Below are positions 40,994-50,083 of a DNA stretch of 64,000 bases, one piece after another (within the stretch, counting starts at the first letter, position 1; the number at the start of each line of letters is the position of its first letter). The notes below the pieces were generated by a model. The model searched no databases. It was not told the DNA's origin and was given only the letters and a program-made list of their open reading frames with translations. The position numbers and the translations under genes were made by a program. The stretch spans positions 212,585 to 276,584 of the forward strand of contig NZ_BPRA01000002.1 of the NCBI RefSeq assembly GCF_022179645.1. Direction: 5' to 3'. Origin of the DNA: Methylobacterium thuringiense. Its GTDB lineage: Bacteria; Pseudomonadota; Alphaproteobacteria; Rhizobiales; Beijerinckiaceae.

Positions 40994-43363
40994 CTACAGG
41001 AAGCTCTGCGGATCCACGTCGATTGCAACCTTGACGTTGCCGCGGGGCTTCGGGCTCCGCCCAAGCCAATCGCGCAGATAGCTCTGGATGTCGATGGCCC
41101 GATCGGTTTTTACGAGCAGCCGGAATCGGTAGCGCCCGCGGATCAGGGCCAACGGCGCCTCGGCCGGACCGAGCACCATGATCCCGGCCGGCGGGTCGGC
41201 CACCCGCGCCATGGCCTGCCCGTGCGCCTCTGCGACCTCGCGCTCGGCAGCGGACACGATCAGCGCAGCGAGCCGGCCGAACGGCGGCAGCCCGGCATTC
41301 TCACGTTGCGCGATTTCCTCCTCGTAGAAGCGTTCGGCGTCACCCGAGAGCAGGGCCGCGATGACCGGATGGTCGGGCTGGAAGGTCTGGACCAGCGCCC
41401 GGCCCGGCCGCTCGCCGCGCCCGGCCCGACCCGTCACCTGCTGCAGGAGCTGAAACGTTCGCTCGGCCGCGCGCGGATCGCCCGAAGTCAGGCCGATATC
41501 GGCATCGAGCACGCCGACCAGCGTCAGGTGCGGGAAGTTGTGGCCCTTGGCGACGAGCTGCGTGCCGATGACGATGTCGCATTCGCCGGCAGCGACCGCC
41601 TCCAGCTCCTGCCTCAACCGCTCGGTGCCGCCCGGAAAGTCGCTCGACAGCACGATGATGCGCTTGTCAGGAAACAGTTCAGCCGCCTCCTCGGCGATGC
41701 GCTCCACGCCGGGGCCGCAGGGGGTCAGGTGGTCGAAGGCGCCGCATTCGACGCAGGCCTCGGGCTTGCGCTCGGTGTAGCCGCAATGGTGACAGACCAG
41801 CGCCTTGCGGAAGCGGTGCTCCACGAGCCAGGTCGAGCAGTTGCGGCACTGGTAGCGATGTCCGCAGGCGCTGCAGAGCGTCAGTGGCGCGTAGCCGCGA
41901 CGGTTGAGGAACAGCAGCGCCTGCTCGCCGTCGGCCACGGCTTTCTTCACCGCCGCCACCATCGGCGGCGCGAGGAAGCGCCCCCGTTCCGGCTTGTCGA
42001 GGCGCATGTCGATGGCGGTGATGTCGGGCAGCCGCCGGCCGCCGAAGCGCTCGGGCAGCACGATGCGGCCGTAGCGCCCGCGCTGGGCGTTCACCCGGGT
42101 CTCGATCGAGGGGGTCGCCGAGGCCAGCACCACGGGGCAGCCTTCGAGCTTGCCCCGCACCACCGCCATGTCGCGGGCGTGATAGTGGACGCCGTCCTCC
42201 TGCTTGTAGGCGCTCTCATGCTCCTCATCGACGACGATGAGGCCGAGCTGCCGGAACGGCAGGAACAGCGCCGAGCGCGCGCCGACCACCACCGAAACGT
42301 CGCCCGCAGCAACGCCGGCCCGCAACCGCTCCCGGCGCCGGCCGCCGATGCCCGAATGCCAGGTCGCTGGCCGCACGCCGAACCGCGCGGCAAAGCGATC
42401 GAGGAACTGCGCCGTCAGCGCGATCTCCGGCATCAGCACCAGCGCCTGCCGGCCGCGGCGCACGCATTCGGCGACGGCCTCGAAATAGACTTCCGTCTTG
42501 CCGGAGCCGGTGACGCCTTCGAGGAGAATGGTGCGCGACGCATCGTGAGCATCCCCTCTCCCCGCACGCGGGGAGAGGGCCGAGCCCTCCTTGTCGAGGG
42601 CGAGGCGAGCGGAGCGATGGTGAGGAGGCGCGACCGGAAGAGTTTTCTCCGAGGAAGACCCCTCACCTTCGCCCTTCGGGCTTAGCGCGCCGACAACGAT
42701 GTCGTCGCGGCTCTCTCCCTGCGTGCGGGGAGAGGGGGGACCAGCGTCGAACGCGGCGTTCAACTGCTTTGCCGCCTCGGCCTGCGCCTCCGACAAATGC
42801 GCCGTGCTCAAGAAATCCGGATCGGGCGGCAACGCCACCGGCTCCGGCACCAGCGCCACGGCTTCGAGCGCCCCGTCGTCGATCAGCCCGTCGACGACGC
42901 TCAGCGAGACTCCGGCTTCCTTCGCGAGCGTGCTCTTGCCGCGGACCACCCCATCTGCGGCCACGGCGAGCGCCTTCGCGCGCGCGGCCGTCGGCCGGGC
43001 TGGCGGCTTGCCGGAGGAGCGGACGCCGACCCGCATGGTCTCGGTGCGGGCGGATTCGTCGGGCAGGCGCAACGCCATGGCGAGCGCCGAGCCCTTCGGT
43101 GCCAGCGTGTAGCGCGCAAGCCAATCGACGAGCCGCCGGAGCGGTTCGGACAGCGGCGGAGCCTCGATCAAGCCGGTGACCGGCCGCAGGTTGCTGCCGC
43201 CCGACGCCCGCTCCTCGACACCCCAGACCACGCCAGCGATCTCGCGCGGCCCGAGGGGAATCTGCACGACGTCGCCTTCGGCCAGCACGAGGCCGGCCGG
43301 CACCGCGTAGCTGTAGGCGGTGTCGAGCGCCAAGGGGATCAGAACGTCGGCGGTCTGGGGCAT
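40994..43363 (-). CDS. priA: Primosomal replication restart helicase PriA, with an in-frame palindromic element
   Basis: 789 residues from the ATG at 43363. It restarts replication forks by loading the primosome. The DNA-binding N-terminal domain (VLIPLALDTAYSYAVP; GPREIAGVVWG) is followed by helicase motifs LLEGVTGSGKTEVYFEA, VVDEEHESAYKQ and SATPS, eight cysteines in the zinc region (LCSACGHRYQCRNCS; CHHCGYTERKPEACVECG), and VTGRAGRGERPG. Residues about 209-271, between the N-terminal domain and the helicase, are encoded by a repeat element, which makes the protein about 60 residues longer than usual. Confidence 0.97.
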   Translation of the reverse strand: MPQTADVLIPLALDTAYSYAVPAGLVLAEGDVVQIPLGPREIAGVVWGVEERASGGSNLRPVTGLIEAPPLSEPLRRLVDWLARYTLAPKGSALAMALRLPDESARTETMRVGVRSSGKPPARPTAARAKALAVAADGVVRGKSTLAKEAGVSLSVVDGLIDDGALEAVALVPEPVALPPDPDFLSTAHLSEAQAEAAKQLNAAFDAGPPSPRTQGESRDDIVVGALSPKGEGEGSSSEKTLPVAPPHHRSARLALDKEGSALSPRAGRGDAHDASRTILLEGVTGSGKTEVYFEAVAECVRRGRQALVLMPEIALTAQFLDRFAARFGVRPATWHSGIGGRRRERLRAGVAAGDVSVVVGARSALFLPFRQLGLIVVDEEHESAYKQEDGVHYHARDMAVVRGKLEGCPVVLASATPSIETRVNAQRGRYGRIVLPERFGGRRLPDITAIDMRLDKPERGRFLAPPMVAAVKKAVADGEQALLFLNRRGYAPLTLCSACGHRYQCRNCSTWLVEHRFRKALVCHHCGYTERKPEACVECGAFDHLTPCGPGVERIAEEAAELFPDKRIIVLSSDFPGGTERLRQELEAVAAGECDIVIGTQLVAKGHNFPHLTLVGVLDADIGLTSGDPRAAERTFQLLQQVTGRAGRGERPGRALVQTFQPDHPVIAALLSGDAERFYEEEIAQRENAGLPPFGRLAALIVSAAEREVAEAHGQAMARVADPPAGIMVLGPAEAPLALIRGRYRFRLLVKTDRAIDIQSYLRDWLGRSPKPRGNVKVAIDVDPQSFL
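42553..42737. repeat. 185-bp element with 27-bp terminal inverted repeats inside priA
   Basis: The ends 42553-42579 and 42711-42737 are reverse complements with 25 of 27 matches. Each end is itself a hairpin: CCCTCTCCCC/GGGGAGAGGG at 42554-42579 and CTCTCCC/GGGAGAG at 42713-42734. The CCTCTCCCC-type hairpin is one I recognise as a recurring motif of intergenic repeats in alphaproteobacterial genomes. Here it is wholly within the priA reading frame. Confidence 0.88.
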
Positions 43364-43469
43364 GGGATCGGGGGCTGCGGGACCACAGGCTCGCAAGATC
43401 GTTCTATATTTGTACCGGACCTCCGTCGATCCAGAGCCGGCACCGCTCTCCCCCGCCAGTGCGGCGCCG

Positions 43470-44762
43470 TCAATTCTTCACGCGCAGCGATAAGGCCAGA
43501 GGCACGGCGGCGAGGCTGAGCGCGCTCATCACCCAGAAAGCCCGGATGCCGACCGTGACGAAGAGTTGGCCCGCGATGAGTGTCAACAACGCGGAGGCAA
43601 GTCCGAGACCGAAGGTGCCATAGACGGTGAGCGCCGTCGCACGCAGCCGTTCGGGCACGCTCTCCTCGATCAGGGCGAGGCTGGCGAGGTGAAGGGCCGC
43701 GAAGGTCAGGCCATGCAGGCACTGGATTCCGACGAGTGCCGGCAGCCATGACGTCGTGCCCTGGACGGCCCAGCGCAGGCCCCCCGCAAGCGCGGCAAGC
43801 GCAAGCGTCCCAGGCGGACCGAACCGGGCGAGCAGCCGCGGCCCGGCCCAGAGAAACACCAGAATCTCGGCGGCGACCGATTCCGACCAGAGCAGGCCTG
43901 CCGTCGCTGGGGATATTCCCGCTTCGCGCCAGACGATGACGCCGAAGGCGTCGTGCATGGCATGCGCACCGATCACCAGGGCGGCAACGATTACGACGCG
44001 CCGGAAACGGGGAGTTGCCGCCAGCGCCAGGAAGCCGCGCGGCCCGGGGTCCACCTGTAAAATCCCGTCCGCGCAAGTGTCCTGAGCCGAGAAACGCAGC
44101 CAAGTCTCGGAGGGCTCCTGGTGCCGCTGCGATCCCTGAAGCCCTCCTTCAACGCTTCCGCTCGTCTGCAACGCTTCAGGACGAGCGTGTGGGTGGGATG
44201 GTGCGCCGACCCGCGTTGCAGCGAATGCCGCGATCCCGAAAGCCGCGCCGCAGGCCCACAATCCCGCCCCGTTACCCCACGCCTCGACCAAAAATCCCGC
44301 GAGAATCGTGGCCGCGATGAAGGCGGCGGAGCCGGCGGCGCGGACCCAGCCGTATTCGAACGCCCTGCCCCCGCGTGCCGCCGCAAGCGCCAGCACGTCG
44401 GCGAGTGGTGCGACGGGCGCGGTGGCAACGGCCTGGGCAAGTCCGATGGCGATCAGCGGCCAAAATCCATGGCCGGCGAGCAGGGCGAGATTGCAGACGG
44501 CGGCGCAGCCGAGGGCGAGCGCAAGCAGGCCCCGCGTGCGGCCGCTCCGGTCGGCGAGCCGTCCGGCGAGCGGCCCGGTGATCAGCCGCGTGACCGTAGC
44601 GGCAGCCAAGAAACCCGCGATCTCCTGCGGGGCGAGCCCGCGCTCGGAAAGGAACGCCGGGAGGAAGGGCGAGAGCGCGCCGTAGGCACCGTAGAGCGCC
44701 GCGAAGAGCATCAGGAAGCCGGCGAGGCCCCTGCCCTTCTCGAACCCCTCGGCCTTCGTCAT
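43470..44762 (-). CDS. MFS transporter (3-phenylpropionate/nucleoside-H+ symporter-like)
   Basis: 430 residues from the ATG at 44762, with two sets of about six hydrophobic segments. The first half has the MFS motif GRLADRSGRTRGLLALALG. The second half starts FRRVVIVAALVIGAHAMHDAFGVIVW, as in the MFS_1-like PPP family. The linker between the halves (about residues 185-235) is unusually long, polar and encoded by hairpin-rich DNA. Substrate unknown. It is divergent from the hydrolase gene. Confidence 0.85.
   Translation of the reverse strand: MTKAEGFEKGRGLAGFLMLFAALYGAYGALSPFLPAFLSERGLAPQEIAGFLAAATVTRLITGPLAGRLADRSGRTRGLLALALGCAAVCNLALLAGHGFWPLIAIGLAQAVATAPVAPLADVLALAAARGGRAFEYGWVRAAGSAAFIAATILAGFLVEAWGNGAGLWACGAAFGIAAFAATRVGAPSHPHARPEALQTSGSVEGGLQGSQRHQEPSETWLRFSAQDTCADGILQVDPGPRGFLALAATPRFRRVVIVAALVIGAHAMHDAFGVIVWREAGISPATAGLLWSESVAAEILVFLWAGPRLLARFGPPGTLALAALAGGLRWAVQGTTSWLPALVGIQCLHGLTFAALHLASLALIEESVPERLRATALTVYGTFGLGLASALLTLIAGQLFVTVGIRAFWVMSALSLAAVPLALSLRVKN
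44109..44187. repeat. Candidate palindromic element inside the MFS gene
   Basis: Two hairpins lie together: GGAGGGCT (44109-44116) with AGCCCTCC (44140-44147), and CGCTCGTC (44159-44166) with GACGAGCG (44180-44187). They fall in the part encoding the central cytoplasmic loop. The stems are shorter than in the thiE and priA elements, so this is a weaker call. Confidence 0.5.
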
Positions 44763-44834
44763 CGCGTGTCCATTCGCCTGCAACGATGGGCGGATGCGCG
44801 CCATCGCGGTATCCTGCCCCGAAACGAGGGGTGA

Positions 44835-45539
44835 ATGATCGCCGAATCCGAAACGATTGCGCCGGAAGGCGTCGTCCTGCTGCACGGTACGGTACGGCGC
44901 GCCGCGTCGATGGGCCGGATCGAGCAGGCGTTTCGCGCGGCGGGCTATGCCACGCTCAACCTCGACTATCCGGCGCGGCAGGCCTCACTCGGCGTCATCG
45001 CCGGGATGCTGTCCCCCGAAATCGAGACTTTCACGACGCGGATCTCGCGGCTGCACGTGGTGACGCACTCGATGGGCGGCCTTGTGGCGCGCGCTCTGAT
45101 CACCCGGCATCGGCCGCGCAATCTCGGCCGCGTGGTGATGCTGGCGCCGCCGAACGGCGGCAGCGAGGTTGCCGACGCCCTGCATCGCCTGCGCCCCTAT
45201 CGCCGCTTCTTCGGACCGTCCGGCGCCCAACTCGTCACGCGGCGCAGCGAGGGCTTGGCGCGGCTGCTCGGCACGGTCGATTATCCCCTCGGAATCATCG
45301 CCGCGGACCGCAGCCTCTATCCGCTGGAGTCCCTGTTCCTGCTGCCGGGCCCGAATGACGGGCGCGTCACGGTGGCGCGAACGCGCGTGCCCGGCATGAG
45401 CGGCCACATCACTCTCCACACCACGCACCCGATGATGATGTGGAACCGCCGGGTCATCCGCGAGGCGCTGCACTTCGTCCGCGAAGGGCGCTTCGGCGAT
45501 CCGGCTGCGATTTCGCGTGCGGAACCCGCTCCCCGCTGA
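44835..45539 (+). CDS. Alpha/beta hydrolase (lipase/PGAP1-like)
   Basis: 234 residues. The opening EGVVLLHGTVRRAASM provides the oxyanion-hole region and VVTHSMGGLVARALI the nucleophile elbow Ser. An Asp in PGPNDGRVTV and a His in HITLHTTHPMMM are plausible remaining triad members. The family includes lipases and esterases acting on lipid-like esters. There is no clear signal peptide, so it is probably cytoplasmic. Confidence 0.87.
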   Translation: MIAESETIAPEGVVLLHGTVRRAASMGRIEQAFRAAGYATLNLDYPARQASLGVIAGMLSPEIETFTTRISRLHVVTHSMGGLVARALITRHRPRNLGRVVMLAPPNGGSEVADALHRLRPYRRFFGPSGAQLVTRRSEGLARLLGTVDYPLGIIAADRSLYPLESLFLLPGPNDGRVTVARTRVPGMSGHITLHTTHPMMMWNRRVIREALHFVREGRFGDPAAISRAEPAPR

Positions 45540-45725
45540 ACCGAAACTGTTCTAAGAAGCGACCTGCCGGGATGATGGCCCTCGGGTCACGTCACGCCGG
45601 CCGAAGCCGTACCCGATCGTCTTGCATCGGGCATGGCTACAGGTCTTTGTTCTGTCGCGCGCTCTCATGCCGAACCTTTATCCAACTCGGCGGAGCGCGC
45701 TTTCATGAGACAGGTTCGTTCGGCG

Positions 45726-46880
45726 ATGAGCATCGATCCTCCGACCCGCCCGCAAGATCAGCTCGTGACCGTGTTCGGCGGTTCCGGCTTCGTCGGGCGC
45801 CACGTGGTGCGGGCGCTCGCCAAGCGCGGCTACCGCATCCGCGTCGCGGTGCGCCGGCCGGATCTCGCGCTCTTCCTGCAGCCGCTGGGCTGGGTCGGCC
45901 AGATCGTTGCCGTGCAGGCGAACCTTCGCTATCCGGCCTCGATCCGCCGGGCGGTCGAGAACGCGGACGTGGTGATCAACCTCGTCGGCATCCTGCAGGA
46001 AAGCGGCAGCCAGAGCTTTTCGAATTTGCAGACCGAGGGCGCGGGCGAGATCGCACGCGCCGCAGCCGAGGTCGGCGCCAGGGTCGTCCACATGTCCGCG
46101 CTCGGGGCCGACCCGGCCTCCGAGTCACTCTATGCCGCCTCGAAGGCGCTCGGCGAGGCCGAGGTGCTGAAGGCACGGCCCGACGCGGTGATCTTCCGGC
46201 CCTCGCTGCTCTTCGGCCCCGGCGACAGCTTCTTCAACCGCTTCGCGACGCTCGCCACGATGCTGCCGGTGCTGCCGCTCGCCGGCGGCCAGACCAAGTT
46301 CCAGCCGGTCTTCGTCGGCGATGTCGCCGAGGCGATCGCCCAGGCGGTCGACGGCAAGGTCGCGGGCGGCCGGGTCTACGAACTCGGCGGCCCCGAGGTC
46401 GGCACCCTGGAGCACTTCGTCCATTATATGCTCGAAGTGATCATGCGCCGTCGTATCGTCGCCGACATGCCCTGGCCGGTGGCGCGCCTGCAGGCGCGGG
46501 TGCTCGAGCTGGTCAACACGGCGACGTTCGGCCTGATGCCCGATTTCCTCAAGTTGACCCGCGACCAGGTCATCCTGCTGGCGACGGACAACGTGGTCTC
46601 GGATGCCGCCGAGGCCGAGGGCCGCAGCATCGCGGCGTTCGGCATCGTGCCGACTGCAGTCGAGGCTGTGGTGCCCGGCTATCTCTGGCGCTTCCGCAAG
46701 GCCGGCCAGTTCGCCGTCGGCCGCGGCAGCGAGAGCGAGGCGGCGATCCCGGACTCGATCGCACCGCAGCCCGCCGGAAAGGGTTCGGCGCATCATCCGC
46801 GCACGGCCAGCGGTCCCGCCATCGGGCAGGGTTCCGCGCCGGCGAGCGGCATGGGCAAGCGCTGGGGCACGCGCCGCTGA
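45726..46880 (+). CDS. Complex I NDUFA9-subunit-like NAD(P)-binding protein
   Basis: 384 residues. The Rossmann motif TVFGGSGFVGRHVVRAL is at the N-terminus, followed by VINLVGIL, VVHMSALGADPAS and YAASKALGEAEVL of atypical short-chain dehydrogenases. The relatives are alphaproteobacterial homologues of the mitochondrial NDUFA9 subunit, thought to help complex I or lipid/quinone metabolism. The C-terminal tail (about residues 345-384) is low-complexity and Gly/Ser-rich. I use the ATG at 45726; an ATG at 45705 is in frame. It precedes a cupin gene by 55 bp. Confidence 0.9.
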   Translation: MSIDPPTRPQDQLVTVFGGSGFVGRHVVRALAKRGYRIRVAVRRPDLALFLQPLGWVGQIVAVQANLRYPASIRRAVENADVVINLVGILQESGSQSFSNLQTEGAGEIARAAAEVGARVVHMSALGADPASESLYAASKALGEAEVLKARPDAVIFRPSLLFGPGDSFFNRFATLATMLPVLPLAGGQTKFQPVFVGDVAEAIAQAVDGKVAGGRVYELGGPEVGTLEHFVHYMLEVIMRRRIVADMPWPVARLQARVLELVNTATFGLMPDFLKLTRDQVILLATDNVVSDAAEAEGRSIAAFGIVPTAVEAVVPGYLWRFRKAGQFAVGRGSESEAAIPDSIAPQPAGKGSAHHPRTASGPAIGQGSAPASGMGKRWGTRR

Positions 46881-46935
46881 ACGCGCGCTGCCGTCGCGCG
46901 TTCGATCGGAAACCGAGTTTTTGCGGAGCGAAACG

Positions 46936-47358
46936 ATGTCGGGTGAAGCGTCGAGCGTGGACCACGCCGTCTTCGACGTGGCGGAATATGCCAGCCGGCT
47001 GCCCGAAACCTCGGACACCATGGTCGCCGACCACCGCTTCACCGACGACGCGGCCGCCAGCGCCCGGGTCTTCCGCGTCTACAAGCCGACGCCGCCGCAC
47101 ACTCACGCCACCTGCGACGAGTATCTCTACTCGCTTTCCGGCCGCTGCCTGATGAAGTTCGGCGACGATGAGCCGGTGGAAGTCGGGCCGGGCAAGCTCG
47201 TGGTGTTCAAGCGCGGCGTCGTGCACTCGGTGCCGAAGATTCTCGAGGAGCCGATGGTGTTCCTCTCCGTCGACACGCCCCGGCGGGCACCGCGCGACAT
47301 CCGCTTCGTCGCAGACGGCACCGGCACGCCCGACAGCTTCATGCGGCAGACGGATTGA
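46936..47358 (+). CDS. Cupin-domain protein
   Basis: 140 residues. The conserved metal-binding cupin boxes are visible as PPHTHATCDEYLYSLSGR and, later, GKLVVFKRGVVHSVPKI. Such small cupins bind a divalent metal and act as isomerases, dioxygenases or sensors; the substrate is not identifiable. GGAG lies before the start. Probably transcribed with the NDUFA9-like gene. Confidence 0.85.
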   Translation: MSGEASSVDHAVFDVAEYASRLPETSDTMVADHRFTDDAAASARVFRVYKPTPPHTHATCDEYLYSLSGRCLMKFGDDEPVEVGPGKLVVFKRGVVHSVPKILEEPMVFLSVDTPRRAPRDIRFVADGTGTPDSFMRQTD

Positions 47359-47373
47359 GCGGCACCCGCGCCG

Positions 47374-48015
47374 TCAAAGCACACCGGCCGTGACCGGCAG
47401 CGGTTTCACCGCCGAGTCCGCAGGCGGGTTTTCGGCGCGCTGGAACAGCCGCTCGCTGGTCAGCTTCAGGAAATAGAACCCGAATTCCGGGTTCTGATAG
47501 TAGAGCTGCTTAACCTCGGAATACGGCAGGCAGAGTGCACGGCCGGCCTCGACGCAGACGAGCGAGCCGGTGCGCCTGTTGCCGGGCGAGAGCATGCCGA
47601 GTTCGCCGACCACGTTGCCGGCCCCGAGCTCGATACCGTGTTCCGGGATGTGGAAGCGGCCGCTCTCGATGGTGAACATCTCGTCGGCCGCGTCGTCCTT
47701 GCGGAAAATCGTCTCGCCCGCCTTGAAGCGACGCGTGGTGCCGAAGGGCTTGAGCCAATCGAGGGAGAGATCGCCGGAGGCCGCCGTCTCCACGTCGCGC
47801 ACGAGGCGGACCATCTGGTAGAGCCGCCAGGCGTTGAACGGGATCTGGATCGCCTCGGTGAGCACCACCGGCATGCTGCCGATCAGCACGCCGTAGGTGA
47901 TCACGAAACAGCTCGCGACGAGCGCCACGATGCGCAACGGGATCATCGTGCTCATCGCCGAGGCGGCGACGGTGAGCACGGTGCCAGCATAGCCGATCGC
48001 CTCGACCCAGTTCAT
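47374..48015 (-). CDS. Membrane-anchored cyclic-nucleotide-binding (Popeye/Crp-like) protein
   Basis: 213 residues. Two or three N-terminal membrane segments (about residues 5-24 and 29-55) precede a cyclic-nucleotide-binding domain: FKAGETIFRKDDAADEMFTIESGRF, then VVGELGMLSPGNRRTGSLVC, which contains the Gly-Glu and Arg-Thr pair that hold cyclic nucleotide phosphate. It lacks a DNA-binding domain. The layout resembles eukaryotic Popeye-domain proteins. Ligand and partner are unknown; a cyclase is encoded at 4.9-6.2 kb, but any link is inference. Confidence 0.85.
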   Translation of the reverse strand: MNWVEAIGYAGTVLTVAASAMSTMIPLRIVALVASCFVITYGVLIGSMPVVLTEAIQIPFNAWRLYQMVRLVRDVETAASGDLSLDWLKPFGTTRRFKAGETIFRKDDAADEMFTIESGRFHIPEHGIELGAGNVVGELGMLSPGNRRTGSLVCVEAGRALCLPYSEVKQLYYQNPEFGFYFLKLTSERLFQRAENPPADSAVKPLPVTAGVL

Positions 48016-48090
48016 GCGCCCTCCCGTGCCACGATTCCGACCGGCCGGTTAGATCCGACATGCGACACTGGTGAGGCAATACGGCGCGGC

Positions 48091-49422
48091 TCAACCACGA
48101 CTGAGCCCAAGCCGTTCGACGATCTCGCCGGCCGCACGAAGGCCCTCGGCATAGGCGCCCCCGACGGTGCCCCATTGCTCGCGCGACAGCGCCTCGCCCG
48201 CGAACCACAGCCTGTCGTCGACCGAAGCCTTGAGCGTGTTTCGCGCCTCGGCGTGGCCCGGTGGCACCACGGCCCAGGAGCCGCGCGACCAGGGATCGTG
48301 CCGCCATTCGGTGACGGCCGGTATGCGCAGGTCTCGCAGCGCACGGTGGCCGAAATGTTCGGCGAAGACCGTGCGCACGAAGCGCCGTGCGGCGTCTGCG
48401 GACTCCGCCTTGGCGTCGAGCACCTCCGCCGTGCCGGCATCCATCTCGAAGTAGTGGAACGGCGTCCCGTCGATCCGGGTGAGCAAGCCCGGTGGCTTAT
48501 GCCGCCCGCCGACGATGCTGGCGAGCCGGTCGCGGCCCCGGAACGGCATCGAGGGCCAGTGCAGCACGGCGTGTTCGTAGGTGCCGGACCGGAAGCCGTC
48601 GATCGACGCGCGGATCTCGGCTGGGAGGGCCGGCGTGAAGCGCACGCTTTCCTGCAGCACCATGATCGGAAGGGTGACGACGACGGCCTTGGCGCGCAGC
48701 ACCGCCCCGGCCTCGGTCTCGACGCTCACGCCGGTGCCCGACCGGTCGATGCGGCCGACAGGCGTGCCGAGCGCGATCGGCAATCCCTGAGCCAGCCGCG
48801 CGAGGTAGGCGCCGTAGCCGCCACCCACGAAAAAGTTGTCGCCGTATTCGAGGCTCGGCCAATCGTGCAGCGAGACCTCGTCGAGGGGGCGCCCGGAGAC
48901 GAGGGCGTGGACCAGCGCGATCCGGTCCCGCCAAGGCCCGAGCCCCACCGGAACGAGCGAGCCGACCGGCCGGTCCTCGTTCGACCGCGACGCGCCGAGC
49001 GTCATCGCGCGGTCGGCGATGTCGAAGGCGCGGGAGAAGGCGGCCTTCTCGGCCGGCCGCGCCCGGCGCCTGCCGACCATGAGATGACTGTCCTGCGCCG
49101 CCTTACGAAGTGGCTCGCCGCGCGCATGGCCGAGGGCGACCAGCGGATTGACCGGGCCGGCATGCAGCCAATGCGCGCCGAGATCGATCGGATGGCCGCG
49201 CAGGCTTGTGGTCACGGCGCGACCTCCGACGCGGTCGCGCGCCTCTAGGACGGCGACGGACGACCCGGCCTCGACCAGGGATCGTGCGGCCGCGATGCCG
49301 GCGGCGCCCGCGCCGATCACGATGACATTGGGGACGCTCGGCAACGGCGCGAAGCGCGGCGGAATGGTCGACGCGAAATGGGCGTGGGCGGGCGTGACCA
49401 TGGCGGCGCGAGCGGCGTTCAT
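48091..49422 (-). CDS. Flavin-containing amine oxidase-like protein
   Basis: About 443 residues from the ATG at 49422; a GTG at 49476 is in frame upstream. The FAD-binding NVIVIGAGAAGIAAARSLVEAG is followed by ARDRVGGRAVT and DLGAHWLH; the late FAD contact is LWFAGEALSREQWGTVGGAYAEG. These are features of the flavin monoamine oxidase/phytoene-desaturase superfamily, which oxidises amines or polyamines. Substrate and pathway are not clear from the neighbours. Confidence 0.88.
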   Translation of the reverse strand: MNAARAAMVTPAHAHFASTIPPRFAPLPSVPNVIVIGAGAAGIAAARSLVEAGSSVAVLEARDRVGGRAVTTSLRGHPIDLGAHWLHAGPVNPLVALGHARGEPLRKAAQDSHLMVGRRRARPAEKAAFSRAFDIADRAMTLGASRSNEDRPVGSLVPVGLGPWRDRIALVHALVSGRPLDEVSLHDWPSLEYGDNFFVGGGYGAYLARLAQGLPIALGTPVGRIDRSGTGVSVETEAGAVLRAKAVVVTLPIMVLQESVRFTPALPAEIRASIDGFRSGTYEHAVLHWPSMPFRGRDRLASIVGGRHKPPGLLTRIDGTPFHYFEMDAGTAEVLDAKAESADAARRFVRTVFAEHFGHRALRDLRIPAVTEWRHDPWSRGSWAVVPPGHAEARNTLKASVDDRLWFAGEALSREQWGTVGGAYAEGLRAAGEIVERLGLSRG

Positions 49423-49594
49423 GGCTGCCTGCTGGCAGATCCGGGCGGTTTCGTCACCGGGAATGCCGCGCTGCACCGCTCATTCCCGGCCTTGAGCCAA
49501 TCTCACGAGTCTCGGATGATCGAACGGGAGGCTCTCGCGTTGGCCCCGTGAACGGACCGTAGACGTCCGTCATCGAAAAGCATGGAGGATCCTC

Positions 49595-50083
49595 ATGACG
49601 CCGATGAAACGCATCGCCGTGATCGCAGCGATGCTGCCGCTCTCCACAGCTGCGCAGGCCGAGCCCGAGAAGGTCGCAGTCTTCGATTTCCAGTTCGCCA
49701 GGGGCGCGCCGACGCCGCCCACCGAGGACGACAAAGTACGGCTGCAGAGGACCACGGAAGAATTCCGGACCCTCCTGAAGGATCCGGGGCGCTATACCCT
49801 CGTCTCCACCGACCCAGTCAAGCAGGACGTCGCCAAGACCGCGGATCTGCGGGCCTGCGGCGGCTGTGCCGACACTTTCGGCAAGACGCTCGGGGCCGAG
49901 GGGATCTTCGTCGGTGAAGTGCAGAAGGTCTCCAGCCTGATCCTGAACATGAACGTCTACTACAAGCCCCTGAAGGCGGGCGGACCGGAGAAGGCCTACA
50001 GCCTCGATCTGCGCGGCGACACCGACGAGTCCTTCGACCGTGGGATCAAATATCTCGTGAAGAACCAGCTCCTCGAACGCTGA
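49595..50083 (+). CDS. Secreted DUF2380/DUF3280-like protein
   Basis: 162 residues with a signal peptide (MKRIAVIAAMLPLSTAAQA). The mature protein starts EPEKVAVFDFQF and continues through DLRACGGCADTFGKTLGAEGIFVGEVQKVSSLILNMNVYY, matching a family of periplasmic proteins common in Hyphomicrobiales, whose members include genes near methanol oxidation clusters. The function is unknown. A GGAGG ribosome-binding site lies seven bases before the ATG. Confidence 0.82.
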   Translation: MTPMKRIAVIAAMLPLSTAAQAEPEKVAVFDFQFARGAPTPPTEDDKVRLQRTTEEFRTLLKDPGRYTLVSTDPVKQDVAKTADLRACGGCADTFGKTLGAEGIFVGEVQKVSSLILNMNVYYKPLKAGGPEKAYSLDLRGDTDESFDRGIKYLVKNQLLER

